NCBI GenBank assembly: GCA_028289345.1
Contig: JANQQL010000042.1
Span: 124,001-188,000 of the forward strand
Direction: 5' to 3'
Source: Planctomycetota bacterium
GTDB taxonomy: Bacteria; Planctomycetota; B15-G4; SIAN01
DNA: 64,000 bases
Shown here: one piece after another, positions 43,368 to 50,869 of the stretch
Numbering within the stretch: position 1 is the stretch's first letter
Layout of the letters: the number at the start of each line of letters is the position of its first letter
Notes under the pieces: generated by a model
Databases searched by the model: none
The model's input: only the letters and a program-made list of their open reading frames with translations
What the model was told of the DNA's origin: nothing
Made by a program: the position numbers and the translations under genes

Positions 43368-46300
43368 ATGGCCTTCTCTCGCCGAGCAGTTTCGGTTCTT
43401 CGCGGCCGCGGGTCGCGGTCGCTGGGAATCGGCGTCGTTGTGGTTTCCGTGCTGGCCCTGGTTGGCTGCTTCGGCTCGGACGGGGCCGGTCCTTTGTTCG
43501 GCTCTCCGGTGGGCGGTGGAACCGGCGCACCCGGTTTCCAGCCCGGTGCTGGCGGCGGCGTCCAGATGTTCGATCTGTTCGTCAACGCCCGGCTTCTGGC
43601 AGCCAATCCGACGATCATTTCGACCTATCCGGAGGATGGGGCGGAAACCGTGTCACCCCAGACGCCCATCATGGTTGTGTTCTCCGAGAGCGTCGTGTTC
43701 ACCGGGGCTTCTTTGCAGCTGTTCCCGAGTGGTTCGAATCTGGCGGTCACCGGAGCCACCCAGCTTTTCCAAGGCCAATCCGTGGCCGTGTTCGTGCCGG
43801 ACGCCGATCTACAACCCGAGACCACCTACGAACTGGTCATCCAAGGCAACGTGACGGACCTGCAGGGACAACAGCTCGAAGCCGCGAGCGAAGACGACCT
43901 GCGATTCACGTTCGAAACGACGACCTTGAACGACGAGCCTCCGTTCCGAGTGGCCGCCTCCACGCCATTCCCTCAGGCCAACAACGTTGAGCGAAGCTCG
44001 GAGATCCTGATCTTGTTCTCCGAGCCGGCTGCTCCCGGAGAGCAGGGCGGCGGCCTGTTCGCCCCCGACAACATCCAGCTGCGCATCGACGGGACCTTGC
44101 AGACTCCTGGGGAGAGCGGTGACTACACCCAGACTTCGGTGGGGCTCGTGCAACCCATCGGAGTGCTTCTACAGATCCCGGCGAACACGCGTTTCCCCGC
44201 CAACGCCAGCGTGGAAACTCGGATCGCGGCCCGGGTCGAGGCCGCCGACGGTCTCGAGACCCTCGGGGGACAGGACTTCGTTCACGAGTGGACCGCCCAA
44301 GACGCTTCGGTGCCCACCGCGATTCAATCGGATGCCTTCATCTCGACCGCGAATACCAACTCTTTCGATGTTCAAGTCGACTTCACGGACGATGGAGCGG
44401 CGTCGGACACGACCAACTTGATCTTCTTCGACCGAAGTTCTCAGAACTCGCTGGTCTTCCGCGTGGGAGCCGACAGTCCAACTGTCTTGAACGGTCTGGA
44501 TCTGCAGCCGGAAGAATCCGAGGCTTTGAGAGACGGCGAGATCATCGTTGGCGCCTACAGTGAAAGGCAGCGGTTTGTCTCTGAAGTTACGGTGATCCGC
44601 ACGATCGAGAAGAACTCGGACGATCTGGTCGGGCCGCGCTTAGTGAGGTTGGGGCCGCCCGAGACGTTCTTCATGGACCGGGGGATTCTCCATACCCGCG
44701 TGCGCGATCCCATCGTGTACGGAAACATGGATGAGCCGACGGTGGGCGTGCAGGTGGACTTCAACGCGACGGATCCGGACATGCAGTCGATCCAGTTTGC
44801 GCAAGGGCTCTCGACGGTGACCGACAACTTCTTCGTCACCGCGCCATCCGCGGACTTCGTCGTGCCGTTCTCTCTCGACATCCTGGATTCCATGTTCGTG
44901 ATCGCGTCCGACATCTTCGGCAACGTGACTCCGGACACGACCCAAACTCCGGTGATCTCCGATCTGGTCGCATTGCAAACGGTGGACCTGGTCGGCGCGG
45001 CAAGCTCCTCCCCGGATGCCTTGTTTGTCACGGCTTTTCATCCCGAGACCTTTCGCTTGATCGGGCTGGACGGGAGTGGGGAGTTTGGGATCGTGGTGGT
45101 CGACGAGTTCCCCGCGGACACGACGCCGATGATCGGCGTGACTCAGTTCGTGCGGGGATTGGCGGCGGGGGGCGGGGGGGCGACCTTTCCCACCGCGCTG
45201 TTGCCGACGACCCCGCAGATTTCTGTCACCATCATCGCCAACGGCTTCGAACCGGTGACCTTCGCCGGTCTGGACAACCCCGCCATGGGCACTCCGATCG
45301 CCTTGATGCCGGTGTTGCGGCTGACGACTCCCGCCGCAGATCCAACGGTCAACGTGGACGTGCAGGGGGGCGACGCCGCCGCGACGGTGCTGGTGGGTGC
45401 GGTGGCGGGAGACCTCGACCCCGCGGCGGGGCCCGAAGAACGAAACATCGAACTCGCCGCCGCGTTGAGCCTTCCATCCAATCGGATGCAGATCGTGGCG
45501 GCTCACGAAGACAGCAACGGCATGTTCCGGTTCACTTCCTCCGAACCATTCGCCTTGGCGCCCACCGATCAAATCACCCGGACGCTGGATTTCACCGGTC
45601 AATCGCTCTACTCCGCGGCGACGGCCGCCAGTCCCCGGACAGTCACCTTCAATGGCAATGATGTGGCGAGCATGGGGGCGGTCGGGCTGGAAGACCCGGA
45701 GGCCACTCAATACCGCCGCGCCCGGCTGTTGGCGTTCTTGCCAGGGGTGATGACTCCGGTTTCGATCTTCGAGCAAGAAGGGGCCGACTTTGTCAGCAGC
45801 GGCGCTGACCGAACCGCCACCGTGCTCAAGCCTGGGTCCTTCGAAACCAACGACAGCATCGCCTCCACCGGTGTGGAAGATACGTCGGTGGAACTGTTCC
45901 TTCAGCCCAATTTGATCGATGACGCAAGTGCGGTGGATCTCGCCATTCAGGACCAACGCTTGCGCACGGAGCTGCACATCGAAGACACGAGTTCCGGAGC
46001 ATTCACCCGCCAGCGATTCTTGAGCGGTACGGTCAATCAAACAGCAAGCTTGTTGGCGGTTCCCAGTTTGACTTCGGGGAACGCCCAAGCCCACCCGGCC
46101 TTCTTGTCGTGGACCAATCCAACCACGGGTCCCGGAACCAACGCGGCGCATTGCTTAACCCTGGAAGAACCGGGGGGGCGCCGATGGTCGATTTACCTGG
46201 CAGGCGATCAGAGCTCGTTTCAGCTGCCGAGCATCGCAGACGGGGAAAGCGACGGAGCGGGCACCGTCGCTTTCGAGTTTGGGGATCCTGGCGGAAGCTC

Positions 46301-46448
46301 GGTGGATTACGACGTCACCGTCGGTTCCTATGACTTCGATGGGAATGCTGACTTTCTGTTCGACGTGAACCTGTTCTTCTTGACCGACCTCGAGCGGGAA
46401 CACATGCGCGCCGCACGGACCGCGCCGGAAGTTCTGACCGTCAACTGA
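43368..46448 (+). CDS. Large Ig-like (Big_5/SbsA-type) surface lipoprotein
   Basis: 1026 residues from the ATG at 43368 (a GTG at 43329 is in frame). Signal with lipobox LALVGC (Cys about 34). Residues about 70-180 and 190-310 look like two SbsA Ig-like domains (IISTYPEDGAETVSPQTPIM, VVFSESVVF; RVAASTPFPQANNVERSSEI, LILFSEP). The remaining 700 residues are beta-rich with repeated patterns and no catalytic motif that I know. A cell-surface structural or adhesive protein is likely. It has no obvious operon partner; queC follows 14 nt downstream. Confidence 0.72.
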   Translation: MAFSRRAVSVLRGRGSRSLGIGVVVVSVLALVGCFGSDGAGPLFGSPVGGGTGAPGFQPGAGGGVQMFDLFVNARLLAANPTIISTYPEDGAETVSPQTPIMVVFSESVVFTGASLQLFPSGSNLAVTGATQLFQGQSVAVFVPDADLQPETTYELVIQGNVTDLQGQQLEAASEDDLRFTFETTTLNDEPPFRVAASTPFPQANNVERSSEILILFSEPAAPGEQGGGLFAPDNIQLRIDGTLQTPGESGDYTQTSVGLVQPIGVLLQIPANTRFPANASVETRIAARVEAADGLETLGGQDFVHEWTAQDASVPTAIQSDAFISTANTNSFDVQVDFTDDGAASDTTNLIFFDRSSQNSLVFRVGADSPTVLNGLDLQPEESEALRDGEIIVGAYSERQRFVSEVTVIRTIEKNSDDLVGPRLVRLGPPETFFMDRGILHTRVRDPIVYGNMDEPTVGVQVDFNATDPDMQSIQFAQGLSTVTDNFFVTAPSADFVVPFSLDILDSMFVIASDIFGNVTPDTTQTPVISDLVALQTVDLVGAASSSPDALFVTAFHPETFRLIGLDGSGEFGIVVVDEFPADTTPMIGVTQFVRGLAAGGGGATFPTALLPTTPQISVTIIANGFEPVTFAGLDNPAMGTPIALMPVLRLTTPAADPTVNVDVQGGDAAATVLVGAVAGDLDPAAGPEERNIELAAALSLPSNRMQIVAAHEDSNGMFRFTSSEPFALAPTDQITRTLDFTGQSLYSAATAASPRTVTFNGNDVASMGAVGLEDPEATQYRRARLLAFLPGVMTPVSIFEQEGADFVSSGADRTATVLKPGSFETNDSIASTGVEDTSVELFLQPNLIDDASAVDLAIQDQRLRTELHIEDTSSGAFTRQRFLSGTVNQTASLLAVPSLTSGNAQAHPAFLSWTNPTTGPGTNAAHCLTLEEPGGRRWSIYLAGDQSSFQLPSIADGESDGAGTVAFEFGDPGGSSVDYDVTVGSYDFDGNADFLFDVNLFFLTDLEREHMRAARTAPEVLTVN

Positions 46449-46462
46449 TCGGCGGACGAACG

Positions 46463-47152
46463 ATGGACAAAGCGGTGGTCCTGTTGAGTGGGGGGCTGGA
46501 CTCGGTGGCGGCGCTCGCCCTGGTTCAAGAGCGCAGCGAAGTCGTGTTGTGTCTCACCGTCGACTATGGTCAGCGGGCCGCTCAGGCGGAGGAGCGCGCT
46601 GCCGCCGCCTGCGCCACGCACTATGGCCTTCGCCACCAGACGGTCGAGCTGCCTTTCTTCGCTGCCCTTGGGGGCAGTGCGCTCACAGACCCGAGCCGAC
46701 AGCTGCCGCGTCCGGGGGAGGAGGACCTCGAGGCAGGGGGGGCGGTGGTTCGCGATTCTGCCGATCGAGTCTGGGTTCCCAATCGCAACGGCGTCCTCGT
46801 CCAGGTCGCCGCGGCGTTTGCCGAAGCCCATGGAGCGCAATTGGTGGTGGTCGGCTTCAACGCCGAGGAGGCCGCCACCTTCCCTGACAACTCTCAGGGA
46901 TTTCTGGCGGCGTGCGATGCGGCACTCCGGTTCTCCACCCGCGAGTCGGTTCGAATGACGGCCCCGACGGCGGATTGGGACAAAGCGGAGATCCTCCGTC
47001 AGGCCGCCCGCCGCGGGGCCCCTCTGGAGCACCTTTGGCCCTGCTACGACGGGGGAGAGATGCCGTGCGGCACCTGCGAATCCTGCGCTCGACTGCTGCG
47101 GGCGTCCCGGATCACTGGAATCCGAGTCCCGAGGGCCCCGTTCGATGCCTGA
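46463..47152 (+). CDS. queC: 7-cyano-7-deazaguanine synthase
   Basis: 229 residues. QueC converts 7-carboxy-7-deazaguanine to preQ0 in queuosine (or deazapurine) synthesis, using ATP and ammonia. PP-loop LLSGGLDSVAAL at residues 7-18, VPNRNGVLVQVAAAFAE, GFNAEEAATFPDN and the zinc-binding cysteines C194, C202, C205, C208 (CYDGGEMPCGTCESC) are all present. No other queuosine gene is in the window, so the partners must lie elsewhere. It is followed by a 215-bp region before rpsO. Confidence 0.93.
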   Translation: MDKAVVLLSGGLDSVAALALVQERSEVVLCLTVDYGQRAAQAEERAAAACATHYGLRHQTVELPFFAALGGSALTDPSRQLPRPGEEDLEAGGAVVRDSADRVWVPNRNGVLVQVAAAFAEAHGAQLVVVGFNAEEAATFPDNSQGFLAACDAALRFSTRESVRMTAPTADWDKAEILRQAARRGAPLEHLWPCYDGGEMPCGTCESCARLLRASRITGIRVPRAPFDA

Positions 47153-47367
47153 CCGCCGCGCGCTGGCAGGGGGCAAAGGCTGGATGAAGGCTGGAATTTA
47201 CTCCCCTGCTCTTCCTTGGTAGCCTGCCGCGCTTTCGTGCCGGGCCCCAAAACCAGTGGGGAAAAGGTCATTCGAATCGCCCTGGGGGCGATCGCCTTTT
47301 GGTCCGGCCGAGTCCCTGTCCCACTGTCGGGGATGCGAACGACGCTTTGGGCGTCAGGACTAGAAAC

Positions 47368-47640
47368 ATGACCATCACCAACGACAAGAAGAACGAGCTG
47401 ATCAAAGAGTACCAGACCCACGAGGGGGACACCGGATCCCCGGAAGTCCAAATCGCCATTCTGACCGAGCGAATCAAGGGCCTGACCGAACACTTCAAGA
47501 GTCACAAGAAGGACCATGCGTCTCGTCGTGGTTTGCTCGTTCTGGTCGGCCGAAGAGCCACCATGCTGAGGTTCCTGAAGCGCAAGAACCTCGAGAGTTT
47601 TCGATCCATCGTCAAGAGCCTTGGCATCCGGGCCAGCTGA
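47368..47640 (+). CDS. rpsO: 30S ribosomal protein S15
   Basis: 90 residues, standard length. The ATG at 47368 is preceded by AGGA at 8 nt and the conserved start MTITNDKKNELIKEYQTHEG. S15 binds the central domain of 16S rRNA early in 30S assembly. Motifs: DTGSPEVQIAILTERIKGLT, HFKSHKKDHASRRGLLVLVG, RRATMLRFLKR. The rpsO-pnp order is widespread and conserved. In the 5' region ATCGCC (47276-47281) can pair with GGCGAT (47287-47292), a possible leader hairpin; S15 autoregulates through leader RNA in other bacteria, but nothing here proves it. Confidence 0.95.
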   Translation: MTITNDKKNELIKEYQTHEGDTGSPEVQIAILTERIKGLTEHFKSHKKDHASRRGLLVLVGRRATMLRFLKRKNLESFRSIVKSLGIRAS

Positions 47641-47973
47641 CCGTTGACAACGGCCTGCTGGGGTCCGGAATTGAGTCGTCTTACCCCGAGGATGTTGGTT
47701 CCCCGAGGACGGGGACGAGCCCTGAATGCGGAAAGTCAGGGAGGCAGTTTGTCGCGTCAGAGGGTCGGATGGGGAGTGCTGCGGAGTAAGCGTGCAGCGG
47801 CTCCCACGAGTTCCGGAGGATCACGGCGATCCACAGGACACCGCGTTGCATGTTCTTTCGAGTCACCGGCGTTCGGCGTCGGGAGTCGCAGGGCAACCAG
47901 CGTGGTTCTGTCGGTCTCCGAGAGTCCCTAGGAACTCCTTAGGTAGAGGTGTAGGGGAAAGGGAATAAGTCAC
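47641..47973. other. rpsO-pnp spacer with two short hairpins
   Basis: 333 bases between rpsO and pnp. CCGTT-GAC-AACGG (47641-47653) immediately follows the rpsO stop, and CCCCG-AGGA-CGGGG (47701-47714) follows 47 nt later. In other bacteria this spacer carries RNase III sites and pnp autoregulation, which I cannot show here. Reading frames in the gap have no recognisable product. Confidence 0.45.
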
Positions 47974-50346
47974 ATGGACGGAGAAGTCCAAATGGCCGCG
48001 ACAAGCGTTGCCAAGTACGCGGAGGGGTATCTCGACGAAGGAGTCACCGTCGAGCGCAAGATTGGCCGCGAAACCCTGAGGATCATGACCGGGGTGCTGG
48101 CCAAGCAGGCGGATGGAGCAGTGTTGGTGACATACCGCGACTCCGCGGTGCTGGTCACGGCGACGACCGCAAAGCCGTTTCGGGAAGCGAGTTTCTTCCC
48201 CCTGACGGTGGACTATCGGGAGCGGACTCCTGCCGCCGGGAAATTTCCCGGAGGTTTCATCAAGCGGGAAGGGCGGCCGAGCACCAAGGAGATCCTGACC
48301 TGCCGTTGCATCGATCGACCGATTCGCCCGTTGTTCCCGGATGGGTTCATGGACGAAGTGCAGGTGCTGTGCAACGTGTTCTCGGCGGATCCGGAGTACG
48401 ACCCCGACGTCCTGGCCATGATCGGTGCGTTCGCTTCCTTACACCTTTCGCGAATTCCCTTCCGAGGGGCCGGTGGTTCGGTGCGGGTGGGCCGTAAGGA
48501 TGGCAACCTCATCTTGATTCCGACTCATGCCGAGCGGGACGAAGGCGATTTGGATCTGGTGGTAGCCGGACATGACGGTGGCGTCGCCATGGTCGAAGCC
48601 GGAGCCAATGAACTCTCCGAAGCGACCATGATCGAAGCCATTGAATTCGGTCATCGCGCCATCTTGCAAATCTGTGAGATGGTCGAAGAGCTGCGCGAAA
48701 AGGCCGGCGTGCCGAAGATGGAATTCGAAGCGCCGTCTCGCAATGAGGAGCTGTTCCAGGATCTCAAGAAGGAACTGTGGGATGACATCCGTGCCGCCAT
48801 TCTGACCGAAGGCAAGCACGCCAAGAAAGAGGCGCTCGGGTCGCTGCGGGATCGCATGGTCGAGCGGCGCACCGAAGGAATGGCCGAAGACGATCCCGAG
48901 CTGGGGAGCCTGACTCGGGAACTCAAGTCTTTGTACGGGGATGTCGTTTCCGAGCGGACCCGTGCCATGGTCCTGGAAGAAGAAGTGCGCGCCGACGGCC
49001 GCGGCTTGAAGGACATCCGCCCGATCCGGGTCAGTCTTGGATTGCTGCCGCGCGTGCATGGTTCCGCCGTGTTCACTCGTGGGGAAACTCAGGCGTTGGC
49101 CTCGATGACGCTGGGAACCCAGCAAGACGAGCAAAAGGTCGACGGTCTCCGAGATCCGGTGAGCCAGCGCTTCTACTTGCACTATTCGTTTCCGCCGTTC
49201 AGCGTTGGAGAGTGCAAGCCGATTCGGGGTCCCGGCCGGCGGGAGATCGGGCACGGCGCCCTGGCCGAACGTGCCTTGGTTCCAGTGCTTCCCGAGGCGG
49301 AAGAGTTTCCGTACACCATTCGAATCACCTCCGACATCCTGGAATCCAACGGTTCGTCTTCGATGGCCACCGTGTGTGGCGGCACCCTCGCCATGTTGCA
49401 CGGCGGCGTGCCGTTGAAGAGTCCGGTGGCTGGCATCGCCATGGGGCTGATCTCCGACGGCAACAACCACAAAGTCTTGAGCGACATCCTTGGTCTGGAA
49501 GACCACGATGGCGACATGGACTTCAAGGTCACCGGCACCGCCAACGGGGTGACCGCGTTGCAGATGGATATCAAGATCACCGGCCTTTCGTCCGACGTGA
49601 TGGAACAAGCGCTGGAGCAGGCAAGGGAAGGTCGGCTGCACATCCTTGACGTGATGTCCGAGGTCATCCCGAAGCCCCATCACGATTTGCATCCCCACGC
49701 GCCGCGAATCCTCCGCACCACCATTCCGGTGGCCAAGATCGCGTTGTTGATCGGCCCCGGTGGCAAGAACATCCGCATGATTCAGGAGCGTTCGAAGACC
49801 AACCTCGAAGTGAACGACGACGGCGTGGTGCTCATTTCCGGTCACTCCGAAGCTGGCTTGCAGGCGGCCGCCCAGTACATCGACAGCTTCACCCGAGAAA
49901 TGCAGGTGGGTGACAAGTTCGAGAAGGCGCGGGTCGTCGAGATCAAAGATTTCGGGGCGTTCATCGAATTGACCCCGGGACAAGAAGCCCTGTGCCATGT
50001 GTCCGAGCTTTCCGACGACTACGTCGAGAACGTGGCGGATGTCGTGTCCGTCGACGATGAGCTTTCCGTGACGGTGATCGCCGTGGATCCCAGCGGGAAG
50101 GTCAAGGTCAGCGCCAAATCGAATCCCAACACCTCGGGCGACCGTGGGGGGGATCGAGGTCGACCGCGTCGCGGAGGCGGAGATCGGGGCGGCCCGCCGC
50201 GCTCGTCTTCCGGACGAGGCGGCTCACGCCCACCCCGAGGAGACTCGCGTCCCCGGGGAGGCCGTGACGGCGGTGGCCGGGACAGTGGCCGCGGTGGAGA
50301 CCGGGAAGGCTCTCGTCGAGGAGAACGACGCAGAAGACGTGACTGA
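47974..50346 (+). CDS. pnp: Polyribonucleotide nucleotidyltransferase with RGG-rich tail
   Basis: 790 residues; the ATG at 47974 is used, with 47992 (MAATSVAK) as an in-frame alternative. PNPase degrades RNA phosphorolytically from the 3' end. Two RNase PH domains (first half SFFPLTVDYRERTPAAGKFP; second half GGTLAMLHGGVPLKSPVAGI with KVLSDILGLEDHDGDMDFKV), a KH domain (IALLIGPGGKNIRMIQE) and an S1 domain (GDKFEKARVVEIKDFGAFIE) are in order. The last 60 residues are a tail of GDRGG, RGRPRRGGGD and similar RGG units, well beyond the E. coli end point. Follows rpsO; a cold-shock gene is 170 nt downstream. Confidence 0.95.
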   Translation: MDGEVQMAATSVAKYAEGYLDEGVTVERKIGRETLRIMTGVLAKQADGAVLVTYRDSAVLVTATTAKPFREASFFPLTVDYRERTPAAGKFPGGFIKREGRPSTKEILTCRCIDRPIRPLFPDGFMDEVQVLCNVFSADPEYDPDVLAMIGAFASLHLSRIPFRGAGGSVRVGRKDGNLILIPTHAERDEGDLDLVVAGHDGGVAMVEAGANELSEATMIEAIEFGHRAILQICEMVEELREKAGVPKMEFEAPSRNEELFQDLKKELWDDIRAAILTEGKHAKKEALGSLRDRMVERRTEGMAEDDPELGSLTRELKSLYGDVVSERTRAMVLEEEVRADGRGLKDIRPIRVSLGLLPRVHGSAVFTRGETQALASMTLGTQQDEQKVDGLRDPVSQRFYLHYSFPPFSVGECKPIRGPGRREIGHGALAERALVPVLPEAEEFPYTIRITSDILESNGSSSMATVCGGTLAMLHGGVPLKSPVAGIAMGLISDGNNHKVLSDILGLEDHDGDMDFKVTGTANGVTALQMDIKITGLSSDVMEQALEQAREGRLHILDVMSEVIPKPHHDLHPHAPRILRTTIPVAKIALLIGPGGKNIRMIQERSKTNLEVNDDGVVLISGHSEAGLQAAAQYIDSFTREMQVGDKFEKARVVEIKDFGAFIELTPGQEALCHVSELSDDYVENVADVVSVDDELSVTVIAVDPSGKVKVSAKSNPNTSGDRGGDRGRPRRGGGDRGGPPRSSSGRGGSRPPRGDSRPRGGRDGGGRDSGRGGDREGSRRGERRRRRD

Positions 50347-50516
50347 GACCATGTCCGGTGGCTCTCGCTTTGTCCGAGGCGAGAAAATGCCGCCGGTCCT
50401 GGAGAGATTCATGAAGAAGGAGCGCGCCCTCGTTTGCGCGGATTCTCGGTCCGATCCGGGTCGGCAGGGGTGTGGTCGTGTCGTCGATAACCCAGGGCCG
50501 GGTCCCAGGAGAATCC

Positions 50517-50723
50517 ATGCTTCAGGGCGAAATCAAATGGTTTGACAACAAGAAGGGCTACGGATTCATCACGATAGATGGCATGGAAGACATCTTCGTT
50601 CACTACTCGAATATCAACGGGGACGGCTTCAAGACTCTTCGAGATGGAGAACCAGTGACCTGCGAAGTGGTGGAGGGAGACAAGGGGCTCTACGCGCAAA
50701 ACGTCCAGCCCCAAGAGCAATAA
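50517..50723 (+). CDS. Cold-shock-domain protein
   Basis: 68 residues, standard CspA length. The ATG at 50517 follows a strong AGGAG. One OB-fold with RNP1 KGYGFI (13-18), RNP2 DIFVHY (25-30) and the ending GEPVTCEVVEGDKGLYAQNV. It acts as an RNA chaperone. It lies shortly after the RGG-tailed PNPase, so the two could share RNA substrates or a transcript; a strong terminator ends the unit. Confidence 0.93.
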   Translation: MLQGEIKWFDNKKGYGFITIDGMEDIFVHYSNINGDGFKTLRDGEPVTCEVVEGDKGLYAQNVQPQEQ

Positions 50724-50765
50724 GCCCAAGCAAGCTCCAAGAGATCACGCACAGACAATCGCGGA

Positions 50766-50800
50766 GCCCGGCAAGAGCACGTCTCTTGTCGGGCTTCTTG
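50766..50800 (+). terminator. Intrinsic terminator after the cold-shock gene
   Basis: GCCCGGCAAGAG (50766-50777) pairs with CTCTTGTCGGGC (50783-50794) with a single G-U pair and a 5-nt loop, followed by TTCTTG. It starts 43 nt after the cold-shock stop. Strong stem, short T-tract. Confidence 0.7.
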
Positions 50801-50869
50801 CTCGAAGCGGGGCCTCTTCTGGCCGCTCGGATCTCCCAGGCCTTTCTCGGCGGCCGCGAGGGGGCAGCA

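Noticed and set aside
47641..47973. Small protein genes in the rpsO-pnp spacer
   Set aside because: The overlapping frames are Arg/Ser/Gly-rich, lack ribosome-binding sites, and have no recognisable domain.
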